Source: Haliea alexandrii
GTDB lineage: Bacteria > Pseudomonadota > Gammaproteobacteria > Pseudomonadales > Halieaceae
Direction of reading: 5' to 3'
Length of the DNA stretch: 64,000 nt
NCBI RefSeq assembly: GCF_003719295.1
Contig: NZ_RFLW01000006.1
Span: 85,315-149,314, forward strand
Position 1 is the first letter of the stretch. Every line of letters begins with the position of its first letter. The translations under genes were made by a program, and so were the position numbers. Shown piece after piece: positions 52,874-60,496 of the stretch. Under the pieces are notes generated by a model. It was not told the DNA's origin. It did no database searches and worked only from the letters and a program-made list of their open reading frames with translations.

Positions 52874-53170
52874 ATGAGCGACGTACTGGAAAAAGACCAT
52901 AAGCAGGACGATGACGGAAAGGGCAAAGACAAGACGGTCACCGTCGTCGTCAATGGCCGTCCGAAGGAAGTCCCGAAACATGATGACCTGACCTTCGCCG
53001 AGCTGATTGCGCTGGCATTTGAAAACCCTCCCCAAGGCGAATTCATCTGCATCACGATCACCTTCCGCAAGGGGCAGGGCGCCAAACCCGAAGGCACCCT
53101 GGCGGAGGGCGGCTCCGTGAAACCGAAGGAGGGCATGGTCTTTAATGTCACAGCAACTGATAAGTCATAG
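52874..53170 (+). CDS. Single-domain multiubiquitin-type ubiquitin-like protein
   Basis: 98 residues. An acidic/Lys-rich disordered head (DHKQDDDGKGKDK, about 7-19) leads into one beta-grasp domain of about 75 residues: KTVTVVVNGRPKEVPK, a helix DLTFAELIALAFENP, FICITITFRKG, and a final strand GSVKPKEGMVFNVTATDKS. This is the multiubiquitin (PF14452) pattern with a single repeat. There is no C-terminal Gly-Gly; the chain ends TDKS. Preceded by AGGAG. The stop lies 26 bases inside the E1-like gene. Expected role: C-terminus activated by the ThiF protein and attached to a target. Confidence 0.82.
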   Translation: MSDVLEKDHKQDDDGKGKDKTVTVVVNGRPKEVPKHDDLTFAELIALAFENPPQGEFICITITFRKGQGAKPEGTLAEGGSVKPKEGMVFNVTATDKS

Positions 53171-54329
53171 TCCTGACCTCAAGCAGCTAGTCGACGACGG
53201 TTTCGAGGTTGAAATCGTCGCAGGCCACCTGGTCATCCACAACATTCCCTATGTCGACGGGCAGGGCAAGGTGAAGCGGGGCAAGCTCGTCTCGGTGCTC
53301 GACTTGTCCGGCGACAGGACGGTGCAGCCGAATACACATGTCGCCTTGTTTGTGGGTGACCACCCCTGCGACCGGCATGGGAAAAAGCTACCGCAACTGG
53401 ATCATAGTGTGAGCCGTCAGCAGATCGCGGAGGGGGTAATAATCGAGCGCAGCTTCTCGTGTAAGCCGAAGCCGAAGGACAAGTACGACGACTACCATCA
53501 CAAAATGACCACATACGCGGCGATGATCTCAGTTCATGCAGAGCAGGTTGACCCCAACGTCACCGCCCAGACCTTCCGCGTCATCGAAAACAGTGATGCG
53601 GACTCGCCCTTCAACTATATCGACAACGCGACCAGCCGGGTGGGCATCAATGTCCACGCCAGGAAGCTGGAGCTCGCGAGGGTGGGCATCGCCGGGCTCG
53701 GCGGTACAGGATCATACGTGCTCGATTTTCTAGCCAAGACCCCCGTACGCGAGATCCACCTGTATGACGGTGACTGGTTTCTCCAGCACAATGCCTTTCG
53801 TGCTCCTGGTGCCGCGACCCTGGAGGAGCTGCGGGAGCGGCTGCGGAAGGTGCACTACTTCCAGCGGCGCTACGAGCCCATGCATCGGGGGATTATCCCC
53901 CACCCCGTCTATCTCGATGCGTCCAACGTGGATGAGCTGGAGGCCTTTGACTTCGTATTCCTGTGTATGGACGGCAATCCCGCGGAAAAGATTATCGTGC
54001 AGAAGCTGGAGGAGTTTGGCATACCCTTCATCGACACCGGCATGGGGATCGAGAACTCCGATGACGGTCTTCGCGGCATTCTGCGCGTGACGACGAGCAC
54101 GCCGGAACAGCGCGGTCATGTTTGGGAGAACGGGCGGATTCCCTTTACCGACGGTAAGCTCGATGATGAATACTCCAGCAACATCCAGGTCGCCGATCTG
54201 AACGCCTTCAATGCGGTGCAGGCCGTAATCCGGTTCAAGAAATATTTCGGGTTCTACGCCGACCTCGAAGGTGAGCACTTTACGACCTACACGCTGGACG
54301 GCAACCACGTAACGAATGAAGAAGAATAA
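53145..54329 (+). CDS. DUF6791-ThiF E1-like Ubl-activating protein
   Basis: 394 residues with AAGGAGGG about 10 bases before ATG 53145. Residues 1-165 form a beta-rich N-terminal domain (LVIHNIPYVDGQGKVKRGKL, later MTTYAAMISVHAEQ) that I take to be DUF6791, perhaps an E2-like or Ubl-docking module. Residues about 175-390 are a ThiF/E1 adenylation domain: VGIAGLGGTGSYVLDFLAKT (nucleotide loop), IHLYDGDWFLQHNAFRAPG (Asp and Arg of the E1 family), FVFLCMDGNPAEK, and FIDTGMGIENSDDG. Only three Cys are present (HPC, FSC, FLCMDG) and none lies where canonical E1 enzymes hold the catalytic Cys. No zinc CxxC. Forms the enzyme core of the operon. Confidence 0.82.
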   Translation: MSQQLISHSPDLKQLVDDGFEVEIVAGHLVIHNIPYVDGQGKVKRGKLVSVLDLSGDRTVQPNTHVALFVGDHPCDRHGKKLPQLDHSVSRQQIAEGVIIERSFSCKPKPKDKYDDYHHKMTTYAAMISVHAEQVDPNVTAQTFRVIENSDADSPFNYIDNATSRVGINVHARKLELARVGIAGLGGTGSYVLDFLAKTPVREIHLYDGDWFLQHNAFRAPGAATLEELRERLRKVHYFQRRYEPMHRGIIPHPVYLDASNVDELEAFDFVFLCMDGNPAEKIIVQKLEEFGIPFIDTGMGIENSDDGLRGILRVTTSTPEQRGHVWENGRIPFTDGKLDDEYSSNIQVADLNAFNAVQAVIRFKKYFGFYADLEGEHFTTYTLDGNHVTNEEE

Positions 54330-54739
54330 TGAAAAAAATAGAAGTCATGCGGCATCAATATGTGGAGACCATTCCGGACATAGTCCAGGATGGTTTTCTC
54401 TACATATCCGAAGAATACAGCACCGCCGTCCACAAATGCTGCTGTGGATGCGGCCAGGAGGTAGTCACGCCGCTCGGGCCGACTGACTGGCGGGTCACCG
54501 TTCAGGACGGGGAGGTCTGTGTCCGCCCGTCCATCGGCAACTGGAGCTTTCCGTGTCAGTCCCATTACTGGATCGACCGTGGCCACATTCACTGGGCGGA
54601 GCAATGGTCCAAAAAGCGGATCAGGGCCGGTCGGGAGCACGATCAACTCGCCAAGCAGTCACATTACGGTGAAAATCTTGCTCCCGGCAGCAGGTGGGCC
54701 GTATTCTGGACGTGGTTGAAGCGCCTATTTACGCGATAA
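54329..54739 (+). CDS. DUF6527-family protein of the ubiquitin-like operon
   Basis: 136 residues; ATG overlaps the E1 stop by one base (TAATG). The centre is HKCCCGCGQEVVTPLGPTDW, then VRPSIGNWSFPCQSHYWIDR and GHIHWAEQW, which is the DUF6527 signature: a CxCGCG cluster, PSIGNW, and CxSHYxI. Family members lie beside multiubiquitin and ThiF genes, and have, to my recollection, been named BubE in recent work on bacterial ubiquitination-like operons, with a proposed protease role. The Cys/His set could bind zinc; the Ser of PSIGNW or CQSH could be catalytic. The C-terminus is amphipathic (WAVFWTWLKRLFTR). Confidence 0.8.
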   Translation: MKKIEVMRHQYVETIPDIVQDGFLYISEEYSTAVHKCCCGCGQEVVTPLGPTDWRVTVQDGEVCVRPSIGNWSFPCQSHYWIDRGHIHWAEQWSKKRIRAGREHDQLAKQSHYGENLAPGSRWAVFWTWLKRLFTR

Positions 54740-54811
54740 TTATGTCCGCATTTCGTGTTGTATTTATACTGGTGATTTAGTGACCACATCTTCTGTAGCT
54801 TGGAAGTACAC

Positions 54812-54955
54812 ATGCAGTGGGCTGAATATTACTTTCGATCAACACAAAAAAGTTTGAGCGAGCTTCTCGCGGTAGTCGACGACGATGATGCTTTTGATTC
54901 ATGGTTGGAGCATCAGCACCATTTAGCCGATATGTATGCAAACGCAGAATACTGA
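54812..54955 (+). CDS. Possible 47-residue acidic protein
   Basis: A short frame below the usual size cut-off, 72 bases after the DUF6527 gene. GGAAG lies 6 bases before the ATG. The product is acidic and aromatic-rich: MQWAEYYFRSTQKSLSELLA, then VVDDDDAFDSWLEHQHH, ending LADMYANAEY. No family recognised. It may be the tail of the ubiquitin-like operon or unrelated. It ends 14 bases before the convergent recombinase gene. Confidence 0.4.
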   Translation: MQWAEYYFRSTQKSLSELLAVVDDDDAFDSWLEHQHHLADMYANAEY

Positions 54956-54968
54956 AGGCTAGATGCAG

Positions 54969-55742
54969 CTACGACAGATTTTTCAACGCATCGCTGATAG
55001 CTTCTTCTGGGGGCTCGTCATAAATCACCGTTGTACTGGCTGATTTATGACCAGCGACTTTCTGGGCCACTTTTAACGATTTCTTTTGTTTGTGGATGAT
55101 GTCCGTGATCACGGAGCGTCGGCCGCTATGAGAACTGGCTTTTTCGATGCCGGCCCAGTCCCTTAGAATCAGCGCCATGTGTTCCTGCAGGGTATTCGGG
55201 GAGTAGGGGACACCTTTCTGGGTGATGAAAAGAGGATCCGAGGCCTTGGCGCCTGGATTCTTGTCGATTCGTAAAGCCAGGTAGGTCGTCAGTGCTTCCC
55301 TCAGATCCTCGTCCACAAGCGGTAAGTCCCGCGATTGCCCCGAGCGTTTCTTGACCGCAGGATAAAAGCGCTTGGGGTTAACATCGACACCGGCGTTTGC
55401 CAGATCGACGATCTGTGCGACAACCTGGTCAAATGCCTCTACGGAGAAGCTCACGGTTCGCCGGTTGTACTGAGGAGTCGAGCGGCCCATGGCGTTAGCG
55501 CCCTTGGTGTAGGCCGCGGGCAGTGACATCACTTTATACAGGGTAAACCCGGGCGGGGATTTTTTAAGGCGCGCGACCTCCTTGATCTGGAGCAGGGCGA
55601 TCTCTTGGGCGCGCAACCCGAGTTTCGCGCTGATCTGCATGATCGCGGTATTCTTTTCCGGATGGCGATGCTCCTGGATAACCTCGAAGACCCGTTGCCA
55701 TTCTGCGGTGCTAGGGACACGTGCCTGGCCTGATTTCGGCAT
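54969..55742 (-). CDS. Tyrosine recombinase at the right edge of the accessory island
   Basis: 257 residues: essentially the catalytic domain with a very short N-terminus. Catalytic positions: Arg in KLGLRAQEIALLQ, the second box SHSGRRSVITD (His-x-x-Arg replaced by S-G-R-R context, HSGRR), His in VAGHKSASTT and the nucleophile in TVIYDEPPEE. It lacks a full core-binding domain, so it is either a minimal recombinase or 5'-truncated. It faces the defence island and is the natural candidate for its mobility. The start at 55742 is just before an AT-rich stretch with repeated AATCCGTAATAATG/AAACGGATTAATG motifs, which may hold its site. Confidence 0.82.
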   Translation of the reverse strand: MPKSGQARVPSTAEWQRVFEVIQEHRHPEKNTAIMQISAKLGLRAQEIALLQIKEVARLKKSPPGFTLYKVMSLPAAYTKGANAMGRSTPQYNRRTVSFSVEAFDQVVAQIVDLANAGVDVNPKRFYPAVKKRSGQSRDLPLVDEDLREALTTYLALRIDKNPGAKASDPLFITQKGVPYSPNTLQEHMALILRDWAGIEKASSHSGRRSVITDIIHKQKKSLKVAQKVAGHKSASTTVIYDEPPEEAISDALKNLS

Positions 55743-55853
55743 GATAGGGGCCCTTTAATAATCCGTAATAATGTTATAAAAACGGATTAATGATAAACGT
55801 CAACCCATAGGGTAACCCACTACATGAGCGGTTAAATTCTTATTCTTTAACCT

Positions 55854-56135
55854 CTAACTCCATTTACTAATTATCTGCGCCGCAAGCTTAAGAAATTCAA
55901 CCTTATCTCCATTCGTAATTCGTTTATTAGATTCTAGTATAAGGACATTGTCATCGACCACTGTCATGAGCTTGGTGGCCCAAGTATTGTTCATGTGCTT
56001 GAAGACAACTAACTTAGCGGGGTAACCATTGACCTCTGTATTCTCGTCATACAGCCAGGAACTTTTCGCTCCTCGCATTTCATCCACAATTAGAATCCCA
56101 AAGCGAGTTGATTCGTAAACCTGCTTTATCTGTTC
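55854..56135 (-). pseudogene. C-terminal gene fragment cut by the first IS
   Basis: The frame stays open from the stop at 55854 up to the IS border at 56135 (EQIKQVYESTRFGILIVDEM at the border, later WLYDENTEVNGYPAKLVVFK and DKVEFLKLAAQIISKWS), so this is the tail of a longer protein whose start has been lost or displaced by the insertion. About 93 residues remain. The DNA is AT-rich. Family unknown. Confidence 0.6.
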
Positions 56136-56138
56136 TGG

Positions 56139-57011
56139 TCAACAATTCCCGGACACTTTTTTCAGCGAGTTTTCGTACTCCACCGGCGACAGATCACCGG
56201 CTGCTGTATGACGCCGCTCCAGATTGTAGTAACGGATATAGGCGGCAACGTCTTGCTTCATATGCTCACGTGTCGGCTGCACCACTTTGTAGAGCCAATC
56301 ATGCTTGAGACTGCCAAAGAACCGCTCCACTACCGCGTTGTCCCAGCAGGCGCCGACGTCACCCATGCTGGCACGCATGCCATAGCCTCGCAGCAGTTGG
56401 CGGTACTTGGCGCTGGTGTACTGCGAGCCTCTGTCGCTGTGAAACACCAGGCCCTTGGGCGGTCGCCTGAGCGTATGGGCCATGATCAACGCTCGAGTAA
56501 CCAACGCCGTCGTCATGCGCTTGTCGATATGCCAGCCCACGATGCGGCGCGAATGCAGGTCCATGACCACCGCCAGGTACATCCAGCCTTCGCCAGTGCG
56601 GCAGTAGGTCACGTCGCCGGCCCAGACCTGATTCGGTGCCGGTGGATTGAAGTTCTGATTCAACAGGTTATCCGCCACGGCATCTCCGTGCTTTCTTTTG
56701 GTCGTCACTTTGTGCGCCACGCGCTGAACCACCTTCAGCCCCATTTGCTGCATCAAGTGGCGAGTTCGATAGCGTCCGATTACAAAGCCTTCTCCGCGCA
56801 GAGCTTTCATCATCTCCCGACTACCCAGGCTGCTTCGACTTCTCTCGAACAGCGCTTTCATGCGCCGGCGCAGCATCAGTTCCTGCGCTTCGATCACCTT
56901 GCCTGGCCGGCTCGCCCAGTCATAGTAGGCCGATGTGCTGACCTGCATGACCCGGCACAGGGTGCGAATCGGGTACTGGACCGATTCAGCCCGGATGAAC
57001 TCAAATCTCAC
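56139..57011 (-). CDS. IS3-family transposase OrfB (DDE domain)
   Basis: 290 residues; complete DDE transposase. The catalytic Asp lies in WAGDVTYCRTGEGWMYLAVV, the second in LVFHSDRGSQYTSAKY and the Glu in CWDNAVVERFFGSLK; an N-terminal HTH_21 domain reads MRALRGEGF-like MMKALRGEGFVIGRYRTRHL. It starts at a GTG overlapping the orfA stop, but the usual route is -1 frameshifting within orfA: an A-AAA-AAG heptamer lies at 57041-57047 (minus strand) with a GC-rich stem after it. Confidence 0.92.
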   Translation of the reverse strand: MRFEFIRAESVQYPIRTLCRVMQVSTSAYYDWASRPGKVIEAQELMLRRRMKALFERSRSSLGSREMMKALRGEGFVIGRYRTRHLMQQMGLKVVQRVAHKVTTKRKHGDAVADNLLNQNFNPPAPNQVWAGDVTYCRTGEGWMYLAVVMDLHSRRIVGWHIDKRMTTALVTRALIMAHTLRRPPKGLVFHSDRGSQYTSAKYRQLLRGYGMRASMGDVGACWDNAVVERFFGSLKHDWLYKVVQPTREHMKQDVAAYIRYYNLERRHTAAGDLSPVEYENSLKKVSGNC

Positions 57012-57298
57012 TTCATTTCTTTCGCGAAGAAGGCTGACGCCTTTTTTAAAATTTCCTTTTCTGTCCGTAAGTTACGATTCTCCTTGCGCAGGCGCTTGAG
57101 CTCCTCGCGCTCGGACTCAGCCAGAGCACGGCCTTCGGCCTGGGCATCGAGTTTGTCCTTCCAGCGGTACAGCAGTGCCGGGTTGATACCCAGCGCCTTG
57201 GCTGCCTCTGGGACCGTATATCCCTGCTCCCGAACCATGGCGACGGCCTCTTCCTTGAACGGTTCCGGGTAACGTTTATGTGTACGTTTTTGAGTCAT
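57008..57298 (-). CDS. IS3-family OrfA (HTH protein)
   Basis: 96 residues. A helix-turn-helix of the HTH_Tnp_1 type (EEAVAMVREQGYTVPEAAKA, then LGINPALLYRWKDKL) and a leucine-zipper-like tail (ELKRLRKENRNLRTEKEIL). It contains the slippery A-AAA-AAG near its 3' end for production of the OrfAB fusion transposase. Complete; ends overlapping orfB by 4 bases. Confidence 0.92.
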   Translation of the reverse strand: MTQKRTHKRYPEPFKEEAVAMVREQGYTVPEAAKALGINPALLYRWKDKLDAQAEGRALAESEREELKRLRKENRNLRTEKEILKKASAFFAKEMK

Positions 57299-57360
57299 GC
57301 TGACACCTCAATAATCGACCAATATTGTCGCTTATTAAAGTGTCCGGTTCTATTAGACCA

Positions 57361-57844
57361 CTACAATCCCGAATGTTCCTCTCATTACATACTTTGAGCT
57401 ACCGTCATTAATATACTGAATGCTTACCTGTGAAGGTGTGAACGGAAGCCAGCCCGCGTCTACCTTCGATGTGCTCTCCAACTTCTCGTATCGAGCTTCC
57501 CCTGATCGATCTTCCGATGTATCCAGTGAACGAATCTTGGCCATCACATAATCAGGCCTAGTAGGAGTTGTTGATTTGTCGATGTACCCTTTTTCCTCGA
57601 GGCTCTTCATGTCGGAAAAGAAGACACTCCTTTGTTCTTCGCTCATTTGCATCGTGACCGTTGGTTCTTCTCCGGGACGTATGGCGGCGTACTCGCTGTC
57701 TTGTACCGTCAATGGTACTTCCACTCTTGTGTATTTAGAGAATCGACTCTCGATAGAACTTCCTTGGGATAAGGCCTGCGAACAGAATAAGTGCACGAAT
57801 CCAAGAAGTAATACGATAGCTGTCTGTTTTTGATGGATTTTCAT
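57361..57844 (-). pseudogene. Secreted protein truncated at its C-terminus by the first IS
   Basis: Starts at ATG 57844 (GGAG 7 bases upstream) with a signal peptide (TAIVLLLGFVHLFCSQALS). The mature part reads SIESRFSKYTRVEVPLTVQD and later YINDGSSKYVMRGTFGI, then runs into the IS terminal repeat and stops three codons later. The original C-terminus is gone. About 160 native residues remain. Family unknown; it could still yield a nearly complete periplasmic protein. Confidence 0.6.
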
Positions 57845-57903
57845 TCTTGACTCCATAGTGTATAAATTCACGTCCGTCTGCTGTAGCCACTAGATAAAAA
57901 AAA

Positions 57904-58196
57904 TCAATAGAACTGATCGAAATGCAGGTTGCAGTCCGAAGCTGTCGTCGGCCATGTTATTCCACCTGCTCCTTGAGCTTCATACATATGGAATCCCTGA
58001 ACAGACCAAGCTGATGTAGAACCCGGAGGCGAAAGGCTTCCATCAGGATTCGGTTCGCTGGAGTAAAAGGCCCCATGAACACCCGCATGACGAGTATCCA
58101 GCTTCCAATAATAGGCATCACACCAGATCCCGTTGATATTGTGCCATCCACCCGATCTTGGGTAGCAGGTATCTAGTACGGGGCTGTTCTCAGAAA
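57904..58196 (-). pseudogene. C-terminal fragment beyond the second IS
   Basis: The frame is open from the stop at 57904 to the IS border and shows a Cys-containing secreted-type sequence (SENSPVLDTCYPRSGGWHNI, then GIWCDAYYWKLDTRHAGVHG, ending ASDCNLHFDQFY). The start codon offered by the IS is artificial. It probably belongs to the same gene as the signal-peptide fragment at 59445-59695 on the other side of the IS, although joining them directly does not restore the frame. Confidence 0.55.
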
Positions 58197-58238
58197 TGGA
58201 CCCCGTAAATTGGACAGCCGGATAAGTGCATCCTCGGG

Positions 58239-59063
58239 TCATGCCGCCAGCCTGGCAGCGTCTTCATAGTACACATTGTCCGGAGTGCGCCGGTCAAGAG
58301 ACTGGTGCCTCCTTTTCGAATTGTAGTAAGTAAAGTATCGGCCCAGGGAAGCCCGTGCGGCACCTATGCAGTCGTACGCCTTCAGGTAGACCTCCTCGTA
58401 CTTCACGCTGCGCCACAGTCGCTCTACGAAAACATTGTCGACCCAGCGCCCCTTGCCGTCCATGCTGATCCTGATGCCGTGTTGCTTGAGAACGTCGGTA
58501 AAATCATCGCTGGTAAATTGGCTGCCCTGGTCCGTGTTGAAGATCTCCGGCGGCCCGTGACGCTCAATGGCTTCTTCCAGCGCGTCAACGCAGAAACTGG
58601 CATCCAGTGTATTGGATACCCGCCAAGAGAGAACTCGCCGGGAGTACCAATCCATGATGGCAACCAGGTACACGAAGCCACGGGCCATAGGGATGTAGGT
58701 AATATCCGTTGCCCATGCCTGATTTGGCCGGTCGATCACCAGGTATTTTAACAGGTACGGGTAAACCTTGTGCGCGTGGTTCGCCAGGCTGAGGTTGCGC
58801 TTGGGGTAACTCGCAACCAGCCCCATAGTACGCATCAGGCGCTGCACCTTCTTGCGATTGACGCAATGACCCTCGTCCTCAAGCCAGTCGCGGATGCGCC
58901 GGCTGCCGAGGAAAGGGTAATCCAGATGGCAGCGGTCAATCAGCTTCATCAGCACGAGCTCCTCGTCTGACACCGGCTTCGGCACGTGGTAGAACGTCGA
59001 GCGTGGTAGATCCAGCAACGCGCATTGGCGCGTCACTGGCAATGGATCCTTCCAATCTACCAT
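58239..59063 (-). CDS. IS3-family transposase OrfB of copy 2
   Basis: 274 residues with the complete rve/DDE domain: Asp in QAWATDITYIPMARGFVYLV, Asp in FNTDQGSQFTSDDF and Glu in WVDNVFVERLWRSVKYEE; an HTH_21 segment precedes (LDYPFLGSRRIRDWLEDEG). Its ATG overlaps the orfA stop. A T-TTT-TTA heptamer upstream within orfA (around 59105-59111) may allow -1 frameshifting. Confidence 0.92.
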   Translation of the reverse strand: MVDWKDPLPVTRQCALLDLPRSTFYHVPKPVSDEELVLMKLIDRCHLDYPFLGSRRIRDWLEDEGHCVNRKKVQRLMRTMGLVASYPKRNLSLANHAHKVYPYLLKYLVIDRPNQAWATDITYIPMARGFVYLVAIMDWYSRRVLSWRVSNTLDASFCVDALEEAIERHGPPEIFNTDQGSQFTSDDFTDVLKQHGIRISMDGKGRWVDNVFVERLWRSVKYEEVYLKAYDCIGAARASLGRYFTYYNSKRRHQSLDRRTPDNVYYEDAARLAA

Positions 59064-59365
59064 TTCTTTCCTCTGGGCCCGTGAATCCTTTCGAGCCCGC
59101 GTCCTAAAAAATCATTCTCCATGGTCAGCTGACCGATCTTGGCATGGAGTTCCTGAACTGCCTCCGCAGTATCCTCGGCCTTCCTTGCGCCTTTGCCAAA
59201 CACATCTGGCGCACTGTCGAGGAGCTGCTTTTTCCAGTCGGTTATCTGATTGGGATGCACATCGAATTTCTGCACCAACTCAGCCATGGTAAGATCGCCC
59301 TGCACGGCAGCCAGAGCCACCTTGGCTTTGAACTCGGGCGAATGGGTACGTCTTTTTCGTCTCAT
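59057..59365 (-). CDS. IS3-family OrfA of copy 2
   Basis: 102 residues from ATG 59365, with AGGAGAG upstream; a longer frame reaches into the inverted repeat. HTH_Tnp_1 type: MRRKRRTHSPEFKAKVALAA, then DLTMAELVQKFDVHPNQITD, followed by a coiled coil (EAVQELHAKIGQLTMEND). Complete, overlapping orfB by 7 bases. Confidence 0.92.
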   Translation of the reverse strand: MRRKRRTHSPEFKAKVALAAVQGDLTMAELVQKFDVHPNQITDWKKQLLDSAPDVFGKGARKAEDTAEAVQELHAKIGQLTMENDFLGRGLERIHGPRGKKW

Positions 59366-59444
59366 TGCTTCTCTCCTGAGCACGATGCTCATGATGGAGG
59401 AAGCACTTATCTTCGTCCACTCACTGTCCAATCAGTGGGGTCCA

Positions 59445-59695
59445 GCTCTCTCCGTAACATAGTGTTTTCGAGTTCCATTCTTGAAGTGATGACTGAATAC
59501 CCCTCTTGATTCTGGTGGATCGAAGTAGTTGTATGTAATGGATTCGTTATTGAAGCAATTTGCACGACTGAATGTGTCAACGTCGTCAGCAGTGGCTGAT
59601 GACGGAAATAGAATTGGTGAAAGCCAAATTACTTTGATCAAAACGGCGCTACAAATCTTAATCCAGCTGGATCGATAACTGAGTGATGTATGCAT
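59445..59695 (-). pseudogene. Signal-peptide fragment cut by the second IS
   Basis: N-terminal part of a secreted protein: MHTSLSYRSSWIKICSAVLI, a hydrophobic core and a likely cleavage after SSATA, then DDVDTFSRANCFNNESITYN and FKNGTRKHYVTERA, where the IS begins and a stop follows three codons later. Probably the 5' part of the gene whose tail lies at 57904-58196. Confidence 0.6.
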
Positions 59696-59979
59696 GTTTC
59701 ATTTCCTGTCGATGTAACGGTGGAGTAAATGATTACTGATCTACAGACCGTTTATACAAGAGCACTTTCAACGTTCTACTGACTGTAACTCCTTTCGGAT
59801 GCAATGATTCACAGTCTTAACGCTATAGTATTTTTCTTCAATTAGGTTAGACAGTGTAAGAGGTCCGTCAAGCTGTCAGCCTAAGAATAGCAGTCAGTAT
59901 CGTTCGCATTTTTCTTTTGTTATAAATTGATAGTGATGACTCCTGACGGCAGCTTGGCTGCGCATCCTTTGGCACGGAA
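59696..59979. other. AT-rich spacer between the decayed region and backbone
   Basis: About 280 bases of AT-rich DNA without a credible gene, RNA or repeat. It ends where the first copy of the structured leader begins. Confidence 0.4.
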
Positions 59980-60139
59980 CCTTCCATTGACGCTGCAGGC
60001 GTCCCTTGCCATGGTTAGTAAACCTCGTGGCTACTTCCGTAGCATGTAGGTAGCGGCCTGTCCGCATTTGTAATCAACCCATCGGGTAACTCACCCGATG
60101 GGCGATGTTGCTCGGTGTCTATCCGAAAGGAGCACTACT
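59980..60139 (+). ncRNA. Structured leader, copy A
   Basis: First of three related 5' regions. Shared parts: CCTTCCATTGAC at the 5' edge (59980-59991), a short hairpin (GCTAC-TTCC-GTAGC), then GTAGCGG-N5-CCGCAT, then a second hairpin (CCCATCGGG...CCCGATGGG), and AAAGGAG 7 bases before the ATG. Distance from the 5' motif to the ATG is 160 bases. The stems of this copy differ from copies B and C but are still paired. Confidence 0.65.
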
Positions 60140-60496
60140 ATGAGCGATATCAGTAAAACGGTCGGTTTGGTCCGCCCGGTCAGTGGCGATGGTCGGTTCC
60201 CGATATTGGGGTTTTTGAATCCCGTGCTCATCGATGATGAGTTGTGGGAGTTGACGCAGAACCCCGACAACCCGAGCCTGGCCTCACTGGTGAACAAAGC
60301 TGCGGAAGCAGTTGATATCTTCGCCAACGAGGTCGAACACGCGGATTTTACGATTCTCGTGTCGAGCTGCAAAGGTCTTGTCGCCGTCACCGTGCGGGTA
60401 TCTTGGGAGGAGGCAAGCAAGCGTGTCAAGATCGCGCCACTCAATCCCCCGCCGTGGTCGTCGAACAGTGTAAGGACATACGATGTTCAGCACTGA
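60140..60496 (+). CDS. Hypothetical protein behind leader A
   Basis: 118 residues from ATG 60140 with AAAGGAG 7 bases upstream; a longer frame from 60098 lies inside the structured leader. Soluble; begins MSDISKTVGLVRPVSGDGRF and has a middle PSLASLVNKAAEAVDIFANE and a beta-rich end (DFTILVSSCKGLVAVTVRVS). Family unknown. It shares its leader type with the antirestriction gene, so it may be an early-expressed transfer or protection protein. It overlaps the next gene by 14 bases. Confidence 0.65.
   Translation: MSDISKTVGLVRPVSGDGRFPILGFLNPVLIDDELWELTQNPDNPSLASLVNKAAEAVDIFANEVEHADFTILVSSCKGLVAVTVRVSWEEASKRVKIAPLNPPPWSSNSVRTYDVQH

Larger units (their letters stand above)
56136..57360 (-). mobile_element. 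IS3-family insertion sequence, copy 1
   Basis: Two overlapping transposase genes lie between imperfect terminal inverted repeats: TGGTCAACAATTCCCGGACACTTT at the left tip (first 24 bases, agreeing at 16 with the other end) and TGGTCTAATAGAACCGGACA at the right (reverse strand). The outer TGGTC and inner CCGGACACTTT match exactly. No target-site duplication is visible (TTC on the left, CTA on the right), which suggests a deletion or recombination after insertion. Both flanking genes are broken. Confidence 0.88.
58197..59444 (-). mobile_element. IS3-family insertion sequence, copy 2 (different type)
   Basis: Inverted repeats TGGACCCCGTAAATTGGACA (left tip) and TGGACCCCACTGATTGGACA (right tip, reverse strand) agree at 16 of 20 bases and enclose two overlapping transposase genes. 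No target-site duplication is seen (AAA on the left, GCT on the right). It differs from copy 1 in ends and transposase sequence, so the two inserted independently. Confidence 0.88.

Noticed and set aside
52874..53170. Pup (prokaryotic ubiquitin-like protein)
   Set aside because: Pup is disordered and ends in Gly-Gly-Gln/Glu; this protein has a beta-grasp pattern and stands next to a ThiF enzyme, not to Dop/PafA.
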